Source: an uncultured Selenomonas sp.
Lineage (GTDB): Bacteria; Bacillota; Negativicutes; Selenomonadales; Selenomonadaceae
Assembly (NCBI GenBank): GCA_934202005.1
Contig: CAKPXP010000001.1
Location: 310,001 to 374,000, forward strand
Length of the DNA stretch: 64,000 nt
Direction of reading: 5' to 3'
Position numbers and translations under genes: made by a program. The notes under the pieces were generated by a model. It searched no databases. It saw only the letters and a program-made list of their open reading frames with translations, and was not told the DNA's origin. Shown here piece by piece: positions 1-9,542 of the stretch. Position 1 is the first letter of the stretch; each line of letters begins with the position of its first letter.

Positions 1-308
1 CGCGCGTGCTGCTGCTCGGCATCCTGCACGACAAGGATATCGACAAGATGCTCCGGACACTCGTGCGGCCGGAGGATCTCGTCGTCATGACGCCGCCGCA
101 GTCTGACCGCGCAGAGAAAGCGCGCGTGCTGGCGGAGGAGGCGGCGCAGTACGCGCAAAGCGTCGCGTACCGCGAGGACAACGTCGAGGCGCTCGCCCTC
201 GCGCTTTCTCTGGCGCAGGAGGGCCGTCTGCTCGTCGTAGCGGGCTCGCTCTATCTCATCGGCGGCCTGCGCCAGTTGCTGCTCGGAAAGGAGGATCCCC
301 ATGCCTGA
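1..308 (+). CDS. folC: Folylpolyglutamate/dihydrofolate synthase, C-terminal end (partial)
   Basis: The reading frame is open from the left edge of the window, so only about the last 101 residues are present. They match the end of the C-terminal domain of FolC (Mur ligase family), which adds glutamates to folates with ATP in the cytoplasm. Visible hallmarks are the LLLGILHDKD stretch, an EDNVEALALAL helix and the family-typical end around VVAGSLYLIGGLRQLL. The stop overlaps the start of the next gene by 8 bases, so the two are probably translated together. The GTG at 6 is internal, not the start. Assignment rests on the C-terminal pattern only. Confidence 0.8.
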   Translation, partial: RVLLLGILHDKDIDKMLRTLVRPEDLVVMTPPQSDRAEKARVLAEEAAQYAQSVAYREDNVEALALALSLAQEGRLLVVAGSLYLIGGLRQLLLGKEDPHA

Positions 309-1794
309 TACGCCTGGTAAGGAAGCAATCACACAAGCGGAAGCGCGTGTGCTCGAAGATCTCAGAGCCAAGCGCCGTGCCCGGCAGTTCGACCGCTGGC
401 TGGGCTGGGCCATCGTGGCCGTGGGCTTTGCGCTCGCGCTCTCCCCGGGGGCGGCGACGGCAGCGCTGCTCGTCGGCAGCGCGCTGACGCTCTGGCGGCT
501 GCGCGCAGACCCCGCGATGCATTTTCGACGGCTGCCCTTCGACATTCCGGTGCTGATCTTCGCCGGCTTCGGCGCGGCGTCCATCCTCGTCTCACCGGAT
601 CTCGCGTTCAGCTTTTACAACTACTACAACCTCGTCGGCGTCTATCTGCTCATGTATTTCTTCATCGGGCAGAACCTCCGCACGGGCAGGGAGCTCAAGC
701 TGCTCATCGCCTCGTTGACGGCCTCCGCACTGCTCTGCGTGCTCTACGGCTTCTATCAGTTCGCCTTCGGCATTGATACGAGCGCGATGAAATGGGTGGA
801 CGGCGAGGCATTCCCCGAGCTGCGCAAGCGCGTCTTTTCCACCTGGGAGAACCCGAATATCTTCGCTGGCTATCTCGATGTCATGATGTGCCTCGTGTTC
901 GGCGTATTCCTCCGCGTGAAGGCGCGCGGGCAGCGGCTCGTGCTGGCGCTGGCGCTGCTCGCGCTTGCCGCGTGCCTCGCCATGACGTATGCGCGCGGCG
1001 CCTGCCTGGCCATCGCGGCGGTGTTCCTGGCCTACGGCGCGCTGCGCGACTGGCGCGTGCTCGTCGGCTGCGTGCTCGCGGGCGGCGGCATCCTCGCGCT
1101 CGACCCCGCGCTGCTCGAGCGGATGACCTCGGTCTTTACGCGGCTCGACACCTCGTCTGAGATGCGCCTCGCGTTCTGGGAGAGCACGGTCGCCATGATT
1201 GCCGACCACCCGTTCCTCGGCATCGGCTGGGGGGCGTACTGGATGGTGTATCCGCTCTATGATTTCTACATGCAGGGCGCGGCGGGTACGACCATCAAGA
1301 TCGTACATGCGCACAACATGTATCTGAACTACGCGGCGGAGATCGGCATCATCGGCGCACTCGCTTTTTTCTGGTTCTTTTTCGGCACGCTGGTGACGGC
1401 ATTGCGCACGCGCTTCCTCACGCCGGAGGAGATCGAGCGGGAGGCGCAGGCGGGGCGCGCACCGCAGCCGACGGATCTCTCGCCGGAGAGCGGCATTGAC
1501 GAGGAATTGCGCGCCGTTCACGAGAGCGTTGCAGCGAGGACGGAGGCGCCCGCCTGGAATTGGGCGGCGTTTCGCGCTGAGGTATCGCACTGGGAGGAGC
1601 GCCGCCTCGCGTCCGGCTTTGCGCTCGGCATCGGCCTGGCGCTTGTGTCCATCGCCCTTAACGGCCTCACGGACGATCTGCTCTTCAATATCCCGTCCTC
1701 CATGCTCATGTGGATGCTGGCCGCCGCAGCCGCGAGCCTTTCCCTCGTGAGCAAGCGGGAGCAGGCAGCGACGAGAAAGGAGCAGCAGACATGA
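301..1794 (+). CDS. O-antigen ligase family (Wzy_C/WaaL-like) polytopic membrane protein
   Basis: A 497-residue protein with a short charged N-terminus, about ten hydrophobic segments and a large extracytoplasmic loop with WENPNIFAGYLD and later FLGIGWGAYW and AHNMYLNYAAEIG, the pattern of the O-antigen ligase/polymerase family. These inner-membrane enzymes move undecaprenyl-linked glycans to lipid A core or to other acceptors; the substrate cannot be told from sequence. A hydrophilic insert of about 70 residues (roughly 380-450) separates the last membrane segments. It overlaps folC upstream, and its stop overlaps the rex start (ATGA). Such a gene fits a diderm Negativicute with LPS. A bicarbonate-transporter-like annotation (same superfamily) is the main alternative. 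Confidence 0.75.
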   Translation: MPDTPGKEAITQAEARVLEDLRAKRRARQFDRWLGWAIVAVGFALALSPGAATAALLVGSALTLWRLRADPAMHFRRLPFDIPVLIFAGFGAASILVSPDLAFSFYNYYNLVGVYLLMYFFIGQNLRTGRELKLLIASLTASALLCVLYGFYQFAFGIDTSAMKWVDGEAFPELRKRVFSTWENPNIFAGYLDVMMCLVFGVFLRVKARGQRLVLALALLALAACLAMTYARGACLAIAAVFLAYGALRDWRVLVGCVLAGGGILALDPALLERMTSVFTRLDTSSEMRLAFWESTVAMIADHPFLGIGWGAYWMVYPLYDFYMQGAAGTTIKIVHAHNMYLNYAAEIGIIGALAFFWFFFGTLVTALRTRFLTPEEIEREAQAGRAPQPTDLSPESGIDEELRAVHESVAARTEAPAWNWAAFRAEVSHWEERRLASGFALGIGLALVSIALNGLTDDLLFNIPSSMLMWMLAAAAASLSLVSKREQAATRKEQQT

Positions 1795-2429
1795 CCACCA
1801 CGAAACGCACATCCCTGATTTCCAAGGCGACCATCGACCGTCTGCCGCTCTATTTCCGCACGCTGCGCCTCGTGCAGGACGAGGGCATCGACGTCATTTC
1901 CTCCGATGAACTCGGGCGGCGCCTCGGCATCACGCCGGAGCAGATCCGCAAGGACCTCGCGTCTTTCGGCCAGTTCGGCAAGAAAGGCGTCGGCTACTAT
2001 GTCAATGAGCTCAAGCACAATGTCGGCGGCATCCTCGGCCTCGACAACCATTGGAACATCGCTGTTGTCGGCATCGGCCATCTCGGCGCCGCGCTCGCGA
2101 ACTACCAGAACTTCGTCTCGCTGGGCTTCAATCTCGTCGCACTCTTCGACCAGGATCCGAAGGTCATCGGCACGGTGCAGAACCATGTCAAGGTAGAGGA
2201 TGTGCGAGAGCTCGTCCCGATCGTGCATGAGCGCCATGTACATATCGGCATCATCGCCGTGCCGGCGGCCTTCGCGCAGGAGGTCGCCGACCGGCTCGTC
2301 GCCGCGGGCGTCAAGGGCATCTGGAACTTCGCGCCCATCAAGATGCAGGTGCCGGACTCCATGCACATCGTCAATGAGGATCTGTCCATCGGGCTGAGCA
2401 GGCTTTCGTATTACATCACACGCAGGTGA
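1791..2429 (+). CDS. rex: Redox-sensing transcriptional repressor Rex
   Basis: A 212-residue protein. The N-terminal winged helix (about 1-80) contains ISSDELGRRLGI and QIRKDLASFGQFGKKGVGY, the Rex DNA-recognition region. The Rossmann domain starts at VVGIGHLGAAL (GxGxxG) and binds NADH/NAD. The C-terminal helix that swaps in the dimer ends in LSIGLSRLSYY. The known role of Rex is repression of fermentation and respiration genes when NADH/NAD is low. An upstream in-frame extension exists, but ATG 1791 gives the family-typical start and overlaps the previous stop. A strong terminator follows. The propionate operon next door is a natural candidate target, but no clear TTGTGA-type operator was found there. 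Confidence 0.93.
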   Translation: MTTTKRTSLISKATIDRLPLYFRTLRLVQDEGIDVISSDELGRRLGITPEQIRKDLASFGQFGKKGVGYYVNELKHNVGGILGLDNHWNIAVVGIGHLGAALANYQNFVSLGFNLVALFDQDPKVIGTVQNHVKVEDVRELVPIVHERHVHIGIIAVPAAFAQEVADRLVAAGVKGIWNFAPIKMQVPDSMHIVNEDLSIGLSRLSYYITRR

Positions 2430-2491
2430 AAGCGTGTATTGTTAACGCGCTGTTCATCCGTAATTGACTTAAAAATAATAAAAAATATGAC

Positions 2492-2524
2492 AAAAGCCGT
2501 CCGAGCAATCTTGACGGCTTTTTC
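2492..2524 (+). terminator. Intrinsic terminator after rex
   Basis: AAAAGCCGTC (2492-2501) pairs with GACGGCTTTT (2513-2522) around an 11-base loop and runs into a T tract. It closes the folC-rex transcription unit. Confidence 0.85.
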
Positions 2525-2649
2525 TATGTGTGATATTCTAAGGCATGGGATATAAATGATGCATGGTGGTATGATAAATCATAGTTATTTCATATAGCTG
2601 CGATAACGAAGAGTTATACTACATGCAAGTTTCACAAGGGGGATTTCTG

Positions 2650-4152
2650 ATGATTGATATTCTCGATCGCGTCCGCAACAAAGGACTGCAAGCGAAAATC
2701 GTCACAGCAGAGGAAGCCGCGGCCTTTATCCAGCCGGGCATGAACGTCGCGACGAGCGGCTTCACGGCCTCTGCTTACCCGAAGGTTGTGCCGATGGCAC
2801 TCGCCGAACGCATGAAAAAAGATCCGTTCACGATCAACCTCTGGACGGGCGCGTCCACGGGCCCGGAGCTCGATGATGTGCTCGCAGGCGTCCATGGCAT
2901 CAAGCAGCGCCTGCCGTATCAGACCGACAAGGTGCTGCGCAACGAGATTAACGACGGCAGCGTCAATTACCTCGACCTGCATCTTTCCGAGTCGGCACAG
3001 CTTTCCCGCTGCGGTTATCTCGGCCATATCGATGTCGCCATCGTCGAGGCTTGCGCCATCGATGAGGACGGCAACATCATCCCGACGACATCGCTCGGCA
3101 ACGCCGCGTCCTATGTGCAGAGCGCGGATACCGTCATCGTCGAGGTGAACACGAGCCAGCCGCTTGAGCTCGAGGGCATGCACGATGTCTACATCCCGCT
3201 CGATCCGCCGCATCGTCTGCCCATCCCCATCGTGAAGGCGAGCGACCGCGTCGGCACGCCGTATATCCCGTGCACGCCGGAAAAGATCAAGTTCATCGTG
3301 CCCTGCGATATCCCGGATCATACGCGCCCGCTGCGCGCCATCGACGAGGGCTCCAAGAAGATGTCGGAACTCACGCTGGATTTCCTCCAGAAGGAGATCC
3401 AGGCGGGCCGCATGCCGAAGAACCTGCTGCCGCTGCAGTCCGGTGTCGGCAACGTTGCGAACGCGGTGCTCGCCGGCTTCGTGGACTCGGATCTCAAGGA
3501 TCTCACGGTCTACACCGAGGTCATCCAGGACGGCATGCTCGACCTCATTGACGCGGGGAAGCTGAACTTCGCGTCCGGCACGGCCTTCTCGCCGTCGCCT
3601 GAGGGCATGGAACGCTTCTATAAGGACGTCGCAAAGTACAAGAAGTACCTGCTGCTGCGTCCGGAGGAGATTTCCAACAGCCCGGAGGTCGTCCATCGCC
3701 TCGGCGTCATCGCCATGAACACGGCGATCGAGTGCGACATCTATGGCAATGTCAACTCGACGCATATCACGGGCACGAAGATGATGAACGGCATCGGTGG
3801 CAGCGGCGACTTCGCGCGCAACGCATACCTTACCATTTTCTATACACCGTCGACGGCTAAAGACGGCAAGATTTCGTCCATCGTCCCGTTCTGCTCGCAC
3901 ATCGATCACACGGAGCACGATGTTGACGTCATCATCACGGAGCAGGGCATCGCGGATCTGCGCGGCAAGGCGCCGAAGGAGCGCGCACTCGAGATCATTA
4001 ACCACTGCGCGCATCCGGACTATCGTCCGTTGCTGCTCGATTACTTCCATCGTGCAGACGAGACGACGAAACACGCGAATACGCCGCATATCCTCGAAGA
4101 GGCGTTCTCCTTCCATGAGCGCTTCCTCAAGACGGGGACGATGCAGAAATAA
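2650..4152 (+). CDS. Succinate (propionyl-CoA:succinate) CoA-transferase
   Basis: A 500-residue class I CoA-transferase of the acetyl-CoA hydrolase/transferase family (Cat1/ScpC/AarC group). It should move CoA from propionyl-CoA or acetyl-CoA to succinate, giving the succinyl-CoA used by the mutase encoded next. The catalytic glutamate is predicted at residue 290 in VYTEVIQDGM, close to the position known in AarC. The glycine-rich SGVGNVANAVL and the C-terminal MNGIGGSGDFARNA and TEQGIADLRG motifs are intact. ATG 2623 is in frame, but AAGGGGG (2636-2642) sits 7 bases before ATG 2650, and a TATACT hexamer at 2615-2620 would start transcription after 2623, so 2650 is preferred. Exact acyl-CoA preference is inferred from the operon. 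Confidence 0.88.
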   Translation: MIDILDRVRNKGLQAKIVTAEEAAAFIQPGMNVATSGFTASAYPKVVPMALAERMKKDPFTINLWTGASTGPELDDVLAGVHGIKQRLPYQTDKVLRNEINDGSVNYLDLHLSESAQLSRCGYLGHIDVAIVEACAIDEDGNIIPTTSLGNAASYVQSADTVIVEVNTSQPLELEGMHDVYIPLDPPHRLPIPIVKASDRVGTPYIPCTPEKIKFIVPCDIPDHTRPLRAIDEGSKKMSELTLDFLQKEIQAGRMPKNLLPLQSGVGNVANAVLAGFVDSDLKDLTVYTEVIQDGMLDLIDAGKLNFASGTAFSPSPEGMERFYKDVAKYKKYLLLRPEEISNSPEVVHRLGVIAMNTAIECDIYGNVNSTHITGTKMMNGIGGSGDFARNAYLTIFYTPSTAKDGKISSIVPFCSHIDHTEHDVDVIITEQGIADLRGKAPKERALEIINHCAHPDYRPLLLDYFHRADETTKHANTPHILEEAFSFHERFLKTGTMQK

Positions 4153-4199
4153 GAAAGTGGATGTGCCGGTCGGTTCTGCTTTCAGGCTGACACGGCGCT

Positions 4200-4250
4200 T
4201 TCCTAAAGAAAAGCTGATGAATTCAGCGGTTCCCTAAAGAACTGAATCAG
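4200..4250. repeat. Partial copy of a dispersed TIR-like motif before the mutase gene
   Basis: TTCCTAAAGAA (4200-4210) recurs as TTCCCTAAAGAA (4230-4241), flanking GATGAATTCAGCGG. The reverse complement reads like the left end of the MITE-like element at 39137 (GGAACCGCTGATT...). A related string in the opposite orientation lies before meaB (about 6393-6415). Read as a decayed end of that element; similarity is short. Confidence 0.35.
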
Positions 4251-4263
4251 GAGGCAACTCGAT

Positions 4264-5919
4264 ATGAGCACGGAACACGAGAAAATCCAAGCTGAACTTG
4301 CTAAGTATCAGGCGAGCGTTGAAAAAGCAGTCGCCCGTTTCCCGGAGCGCCCGCATCTGCCGGAGCAGCGTCTTTACACGCCGCTCGACATCAAGGATAC
4401 GGACTACGCTGATGAAATCAGCTTCCCGGGCGTCTATCCGTACACGCGCGGCGTGCAGCCGACGATGTACCGCGGCCGTTTCTGGACGATGCGCATGTAC
4501 GCAGGCTTTTCCACGGCAGAGGAGTCGAACAAGCGCTATCGCATGCTGATCGAAAATGGCGCGACGGGCCTTTCCTGTGCGTTCGACCTGCCGACGCAGA
4601 TCGGCTATGACTCCGATGATCCGATTTCCGAGGGCGAGGTCGGCAAGGTTGGTGTCGCCATCGACTCCCTCGCCGATATGGAGGTTCTCTTCGATAAGAT
4701 CGATCTCGGCAAGGTCTCGACGTCCATGACGATCAATGCGCCGGCATCCGTCCTGCTCGCTATGTACATCGCTGTCGCGGAAAAGCAGGGCGTTCCTGCT
4801 GACCAGCTGCGCGGCACGATCCAGAACGATATCCTCAAGGAGTACGCAGCGCGCGGCACGTACATCTTCCCGCCGCGTCCGTCCATGCGCCTCATCACGA
4901 ACATCTTCGAGTATTGCTCGAAGAACGTGCCGAAGTGGAACACGATCTCCATCTCCGGTTACCACATCCGCGAGGCAGGCTCCACGGCTGCCCAGGAAAT
5001 CGCCTTCACGATCGCCGATGGCATCGCTTACTGCGAGGCTGCCATCAAGGCGGGCCTGCACATCGACGATTTCGCAGGGCGCCTTTCCTTCTTCTGGAAC
5101 GCTCACAACAACGTCCTCGAGGAGGTAGCGAAGTTCCGCGCCTCCCGCCGCATCTGGGCGAAGGTCATGAAGGAGCGCTTCCATGCGCAGAAGGATAAGT
5201 CCATGAAGCTGCGCTTCCACACGCAGACGGCAGGCTCGATGCTCACGGCGCAGCAGCCGAACAACAACATCGTGCGCGTTGCCCTGCAGACGGCTGCGGC
5301 CGTCATGGGCGGCACTCAGTCCCTCCACACGAATTCCCGCGACGAGGCGCTCGCGCTGCCGACGCAGGAGTCCGTGACGATTGCACTGCGCACGCAGCAG
5401 ATTGTCGCCTACGAGAGCGGCCTTGCCGATGTCATCGACCCGCTCGCCGGCTCCTACTACGTAGAGGCCATGACGAACAAGCTTGAGGCTGAGGCTTGGG
5501 ATTACATCAAGAAGATCGATGATATGGGCGGCGCCGTCGCGGCCATCGAGAAAGGCTACATCCAGAAGGAGATCCAGGATTCCGCTTACAAGTGGCAGAT
5601 GGATGTCGAGTCCGGTGCCCGCGTCATCGTCGGCGTCAACAAGTTCCAGATGGAGAACGAGGAGCCGCCGAAGGACCTCCTGAAGGTCGACGAGGCCGTC
5701 GGCAAGCGCCAGGTCGCCAAGCTGCACGAGATGAAGGCGAAACGCGACAACGCGGCTGTCGAGGCAGCGCTCAAGGATCTCAAGAGCGCCTGCGAGGATG
5801 AAAACGAGAACCTCATGCCGCATATTCTCGCAGCGGTCAAGACGTACGCGACGCTCGGCGAGATCTGCAACGTCATGCGCAGCGTCTTTGGCGAGTATGA
5901 GGCACATGTGAACCTGTAA
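4264..5919 (+). CDS. Methylmalonyl-CoA mutase, large (substrate-binding) subunit
   Basis: A 551-residue protein covering the TIM-barrel catalytic domain of methylmalonyl-CoA mutase, which interconverts succinyl-CoA and (R)-methylmalonyl-CoA. Hallmarks include [30 protein letters not shown], the [12 protein letters not shown] region, [14 protein letters not shown] and the [15 protein letters not shown] segment. The protein stops where fused mutases continue into a cobalamin domain; that domain is the next gene, so this is the split two-chain form and not the MutA/MutB type. Translation starts at ATG 4264, 7 bases after AGGAGG. It lies in a run with the CoA-transferase, B12 subunit, MeaB, epimerase and decarboxylase, which fixes its role in propionate formation. 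Confidence 0.95.
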   Translation: MSTEHEKIQAELAKYQASVEKAVARFPERPHLPEQRLYTPLDIKDTDYADEISFPGVYPYTRGVQPTMYRGRFWTMRMYAGFSTAEESNKRYRMLIENGATGLSCAFDLPTQIGYDSDDPISEGEVGKVGVAIDSLADMEVLFDKIDLGKVSTSMTINAPASVLLAMYIAVAEKQGVPADQLRGTIQNDILKEYAARGTYIFPPRPSMRLITNIFEYCSKNVPKWNTISISGYHIREAGSTAAQEIAFTIADGIAYCEAAIKAGLHIDDFAGRLSFFWNAHNNVLEEVAKFRASRRIWAKVMKERFHAQKDKSMKLRFHTQTAGSMLTAQQPNNNIVRVALQTAAAVMGGTQSLHTNSRDEALALPTQESVTIALRTQQIVAYESGLADVIDPLAGSYYVEAMTNKLEAEAWDYIKKIDDMGGAVAAIEKGYIQKEIQDSAYKWQMDVESGARVIVGVNKFQMENEEPPKDLLKVDEAVGKRQVAKLHEMKAKRDNAAVEAALKDLKSACEDENENLMPHILAAVKTYATLGEICNVMRSVFGEYEAHVNL

Positions 5920-5937
5920 TCTGCTGAGTGTAAGTCT

Positions 5938-5971
5938 TGCGGCAGCCGGGTGCATGCCCAGCGTTGCCGCA
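5938..5971 (+). other. Hairpin between the two mutase subunit genes
   Basis: TGCGGCA (5938-5944) pairs with TGCCGCA (5965-5971), and inside it GGG/CCC can pair around TGCATG. There is no T run, so this is not a normal terminator. It lies just upstream of the B12-subunit ribosome binding site (GGAGGG 5978-5983). A role in mRNA stability or subunit ratio is a guess. Confidence 0.5.
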
Positions 5972-5990
5972 CTGTCTGGAGGGACAACAA

Positions 5991-6386
5991 ATGGAGAAGA
6001 AAATCAGAGTATTAGTGGCGAAACCGGGCCTTGACGGGCATGACCGCGGCGCGAAGGTCGTCGCGCGCGCACTGCGCGACGCGGGCTTCGAGGTCATTTA
6101 CACGGGCCTTCGTCAGACACCGGAGCAGATTGCTGAAGCAGCGCTCCAGGAGGATGTCAACGTCATCGCGATGAGCATCCTTTCCGGCGCGCATGGTCAT
6201 CTGTTCCCGAAGGTTGTCAATCTCGTCCGCGAGAAGGGCATGAACGATGTCCTCATCATCGGCGGCGGTGTCATCCCCGAAACCGATATCCCTGCCCTCA
6301 AGGAGGCCGGCATTGCCGAGGTCTTCACGCCGGGCACGCCGACGACGGATGTCGTGAAGTTCATCAAGGAGCATGTAAAGCTCTAA
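5991..6386 (+). CDS. Methylmalonyl-CoA mutase, cobalamin-binding subunit
   Basis: A 131-residue B12-binding domain protein. It starts with [15 protein letters not shown], where D15-x-H17-x-x-G20 is the base-off cobalamin motif and H17 the lower cobalt ligand. [12 protein letters not shown] and [11 protein letters not shown] form the nucleotide-tail pocket. It is the partner of the large subunit just upstream. The frame can be opened from TTG 5937, but GGAGGG ends 7 bases before ATG 5991, and the family starts at this position, so 5991 is used. Separate B12 chains of this size are known in archaea and many Clostridia and Negativicutes. Confidence 0.93.
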   Translation: MEKKIRVLVAKPGLDGHDRGAKVVARALRDAGFEVIYTGLRQTPEQIAEAALQEDVNVIAMSILSGAHGHLFPKVVNLVREKGMNDVLIIGGGVIPETDIPALKEAGIAEVFTPGTPTTDVVKFIKEHVKL

Positions 6387-6425
6387 GAGCCCATTGATTC
6401 AGTTTCTTTAAGGGAGGGCGAGCCT

Positions 6426-7454
6426 TTGGATATTGCAGAAGAACTGCTGAAAGGAAATCGCTTAGCACTTTCCCGCGCCATCACGGCCATCGAGAATGAA
6501 TACGATGAAGCGACCGAGATCATGAAGAAGCTTTATCCGCGCACGGGCCATGCATTCGTTCTCGGTGTCACCGGGCCTCCGGGAGCCGGCAAAAGCACGC
6601 TGACCGACAAGCTCGCGCGCGAGTACCGCAATCAGGGCAAGACCGTCGGCATCATCGCCGTCGATCCGACCAGCCCGTTTACGGGAGGCGCCATCCTCGG
6701 CGACCGTATCCGCATGAACGGACTCACGCTCGATGAAGGCGTATTCATCCGCAGCATGGGAACGCGCGGCAGCCTTGGCGGACTTTCGCACAAGACGGCA
6801 GATGCGGTGAAGGCGATGGATGCCTTCGGCAAAGATGTGATTTTCGTCGAGACGGTCGGCGTCGGCCAGTCCGAGGTCGATATCGTCAAGGCGGCAGATA
6901 CGACGATGGTCGTGCTCATTCCCGGCATGGGGGATGATATCCAGGCCATCAAGGCAGGTATCCTCGAGATCGGCGACGTGTTCTGCGTCAACAAGGCAGA
7001 TCATGACGGTGCCGACAAACTCGTGCGCGAGATCAACATGATGCTCGATCTCGACGTCCATGAGCCGGCGCCCATGGACGCGGCGCAGAAGGCGCTCTCT
7101 GACCAGTTCCACCACATGGCGGTCGGTTCGCAGGCGACTGGGGACGCAAAGCTTGGCTATTGGCGTCCGCCGATTGACAAAGTCATTGCCAATCAGAACA
7201 TCGGCGTCAAGGAGCTCATCGCGAGCATCGAGAAACACCATGCCTACATCAGCGCGAACGGCGAGCTGCAGGCGCGCCGCACAAAGCGCACGAAAGACGA
7301 GATGCTCGACATCCTGTCGAGCAACATCGGCAAATACATTACTGGCAAGATCGTGGATACGGGCCGCCTCGACGCTTATGTCGAGAAGATCAAGGCGCAT
7401 GAGACGGATCCCTACACGGTCGTCGGCGACATCATGCAGGAAATGCTCCGCTGA
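6426..7454 (+). CDS. meaB: Methylmalonyl-CoA mutase-associated GTPase MeaB (ArgK family)
   Basis: A 342-residue G3E-family P-loop GTPase. The Walker A is GPPGAGKS at residues 50-57, followed by AVDPTSPFTGGAILGDRIRM (the MeaB signature), the ETVGVGQSE switch and NKAD for guanine binding. MeaB protects methylmalonyl-CoA mutase and gates adenosylcobalamin loading. The start is TTG 6426, with GGAGG 8 bases upstream; no ATG fits the family N-terminus. It lies directly after the B12 subunit and before the epimerase, as expected for its job. Confidence 0.95.
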   Translation: MDIAEELLKGNRLALSRAITAIENEYDEATEIMKKLYPRTGHAFVLGVTGPPGAGKSTLTDKLAREYRNQGKTVGIIAVDPTSPFTGGAILGDRIRMNGLTLDEGVFIRSMGTRGSLGGLSHKTADAVKAMDAFGKDVIFVETVGVGQSEVDIVKAADTTMVVLIPGMGDDIQAIKAGILEIGDVFCVNKADHDGADKLVREINMMLDLDVHEPAPMDAAQKALSDQFHHMAVGSQATGDAKLGYWRPPIDKVIANQNIGVKELIASIEKHHAYISANGELQARRTKRTKDEMLDILSSNIGKYITGKIVDTGRLDAYVEKIKAHETDPYTVVGDIMQEMLR

Positions 7455-7478
7455 GGAGTCATTGAGGAGGCAGATATT

Positions 7479-7895
7479 ATGTTCAAGGTTTTAGGCGTAG
7501 ACCATATCGGCATCGCAGTCACGGATCTCAAGGAGGTCGGCTCGTTCTGGAGCGAGGCGCTCGGCCTGCCGGCCAACGGCGAGGAGACCGTCGCAGAGCA
7601 GAAGGTCACGACGGGATTCTTCCCGACGCCGAACGGCAGCGAGATCGAGCTTCTGGCAGCGACGGAGGATTCCTCCCCGATTGCGAAGTTCATCGAGAAG
7701 AACAACGGCCGCGGCGGCATCCAGCACATCGCACTGCGCGTCGACAACCTCGAGGCAGCACTCGCCGACCTCAAGGAGAAGGGCGTACGCCTCATCGACG
7801 AGAAGCCGCGCAAGGGGGCCGGCGGTGCCAAGATCGCTTTCGTGCATCCGAAGGCTTCTCACGGCGTCCTTCTTGAGCTCTGCCAGCGCGACTGA
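7479..7895 (+). CDS. mce: Methylmalonyl-CoA epimerase
   Basis: A 138-residue protein of the vicinal oxygen chelate fold with two beta-alpha-beta-beta-beta halves. Likely metal ligands include H9 (VDHIGIAV), H83 (IQHIALRV) and E133 (LLELC). It swaps the (R) and (S) forms of methylmalonyl-CoA, linking the mutase product to the decarboxylase that uses the (S) form. ATG 7479 follows GAGGAGG. It ends the first half of the propionate operon; a possible promoter separates it from mmdA. Confidence 0.93.
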   Translation: MFKVLGVDHIGIAVTDLKEVGSFWSEALGLPANGEETVAEQKVTTGFFPTPNGSEIELLAATEDSSPIAKFIEKNNGRGGIQHIALRVDNLEAALADLKEKGVRLIDEKPRKGAGGAKIAFVHPKASHGVLLELCQRD

Positions 7896-7924
7896 TGCCT
7901 TTCTTATCAGCTCTTAGTAGCTAC

Positions 7925-7953
7925 TTGCAATTTTTGCGAAAAAGGTGCAAAAT
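7925..7953 (+). promoter_or_regulatory. Possible promoter before mmdA
   Basis: TTGCAA (7925-7930), 17 bases, then CAAAAT (7948-7953). The -10 is weak (4 of 6), so read-through from the upstream genes may be the main source of mmdA mRNA. Confidence 0.35.
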
Positions 7954-7991
7954 AATGATGCAGTAACAATGCTGATCATAGGAGGGTTAAA

Positions 7992-9521
7992 ATGGCAACC
8001 GTTCAAGAAAAGATTGACCAGATGAATGCGAAAAAGGCGCACATCCGCCTGGGCGGCGGTGCGGCACGCATTGAGAAGCAGCATGCCAAGGGTAAGTATA
8101 CGGCGCGCGAGCGTCTCGAAAAGCTCTTTGACGAGGGTACCTTTGTCGAGCTCGACATGTTCATGAAGCATCGCTGCACGAACTTCGGTCAGGAGAAAAA
8201 GGATATGCCTGCCGATGGCGTTGTCACCGGCTACGGTACGGTGGATGGCCGTCTTGTCTATGCTTACGCGCAGGACTTCACGGTGTCCGGCGGTGCGCTC
8301 GGCGAGAAGCATGCGCACAAGATCTGGAAGGTCATGGATCTCGCGATGAAGATGGGCGCTCCCTGCATCGGTATCAATGATTCCGGCGGCGCCCGCATCC
8401 AGGAGGCTGTTGATGCGCTCTCCGGCTATGGCGGCATCTTCTACCGCAACACGGCGGCCTCCGGCGTCATCCCGCAGATTTCTGTCATTATGGGACCGTG
8501 CGCGGGCGGCGCTGTTTACAGCCCGGCCATCACGGACTTCATCTTCATGGTGAAGAACACGAGCCAGATGTTCATCACGGGCCCGGCGGTCATCAAGTCC
8601 GTCACGGCCGAGGAGGTTACGGCGGAAGAACTCGGCGGCGCTGTCACGCACAACAGACGTTCCGGTGTCGCGCATTTCGCCTGCGAGAACGAGGACGACT
8701 GCCTTGCGAAGATCCGCGAGCTGCTCTCGTATCTGCCGAGCAACAACATGGAGGACGCGCCGTCCGTCGAGCCGACGGACGATCCGGATCGCCAGGATGA
8801 GAGCCTCAATACGGTCGTGCCGGACAATCCGAACATGCCGTACGACATGAAGGATGTCATTCGCTCCATTGTGGATAACGGCGAGTTCTTCGAGGTGCAG
8901 GAGCTCTTCGCGACGAACGTCATCATCGGCTATGCCCGCATGGATGGCCGTGTTGTCGGTATTGTGGCGAACCAGCCGAACGTCATGGCCGGGTGCCTCG
9001 ACGTCGATGCGTCGGACAAGGCGGCGCGCTTCGTCCGCTTCTGCGATGCGTTCAACATCCCGCTCTTGACGCTCGTCGATGTGCCGGGCTTCCTGCCGGG
9101 CGTCGACCAGGAGCACAACGGCATCATCCGCCACGGCGCGAAGATGCTCTACGCCTACAGCGAGGCGACGGTGCCGAAGGTTACGGTCATCACGCGCAAG
9201 GCTTACGGCGGCTCCTACATCGCGATGTGCTGCCGCGAGCTCGGCGCTGACCAGGTCATGGCATGGCCGACCTCGGAGATCGCTGTCATGGGTCCTGCGG
9301 GCGCAGCGAACATCATTTTCCGCAAGGATCCGGACAAAGAGGCCAAGACGCAGGAATACATCGATGAGTTCGCGACGCCGTACGTCGCTGCAGAGCGCGG
9401 CTACGTCGACATGGTCATCGAGCCGAAGGAGACGCGTCCGCTCGTCATCACCGCGTTCAACGCGCTCGCGAGCAAGCGCGAGGTCGGTCCTGCGAAGAAA
9501 CATGGCAATATCCCATTGTAA
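7992..9521 (+). CDS. mmdA: Methylmalonyl-CoA decarboxylase alpha subunit (carboxyltransferase)
   Basis: A 509-residue acyl-CoA carboxyltransferase with two crotonase-like halves. [22 protein letters not shown] opens the family, [17 protein letters not shown] and [12 protein letters not shown] build the first oxyanion hole, and [20 protein letters not shown] with [11 protein letters not shown] the second. In this context it moves the carboxyl of (S)-methylmalonyl-CoA to biotin on the carrier protein encoded downstream, giving propionyl-CoA. The same fold serves propionyl-CoA carboxylase, but no biotin carboxylase gene is nearby, which favours the decarboxylase. The gene is followed by a tiny epsilon-like gene and the biotin carrier, the Veillonella mmd order minus mmdD and mmdB. 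Confidence 0.9.
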   Translation: MATVQEKIDQMNAKKAHIRLGGGAARIEKQHAKGKYTARERLEKLFDEGTFVELDMFMKHRCTNFGQEKKDMPADGVVTGYGTVDGRLVYAYAQDFTVSGGALGEKHAHKIWKVMDLAMKMGAPCIGINDSGGARIQEAVDALSGYGGIFYRNTAASGVIPQISVIMGPCAGGAVYSPAITDFIFMVKNTSQMFITGPAVIKSVTAEEVTAEELGGAVTHNRRSGVAHFACENEDDCLAKIRELLSYLPSNNMEDAPSVEPTDDPDRQDESLNTVVPDNPNMPYDMKDVIRSIVDNGEFFEVQELFATNVIIGYARMDGRVVGIVANQPNVMAGCLDVDASDKAARFVRFCDAFNIPLLTLVDVPGFLPGVDQEHNGIIRHGAKMLYAYSEATVPKVTVITRKAYGGSYIAMCCRELGADQVMAWPTSEIAVMGPAGAANIIFRKDPDKEAKTQEYIDEFATPYVAAERGYVDMVIEPKETRPLVITAFNALASKREVGPAKKHGNIPL

Positions 9522-9542
9522 TTCGGAAGCGAGGAACCGCTC

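Noticed and set aside
2430..2649. Rex operator between rex and the CoA-transferase gene
   Set aside because: A TTGTTAA half-site near 2440 has no matching second half, and no TTGTGA...TCACAA palindrome is visible.
4234..5955. A 573-codon minus-strand frame opposite the mutase gene
   Set aside because: The plus-strand frame encodes the mutase with all its motifs; the opposite frame is compositionally biased and motif-free.
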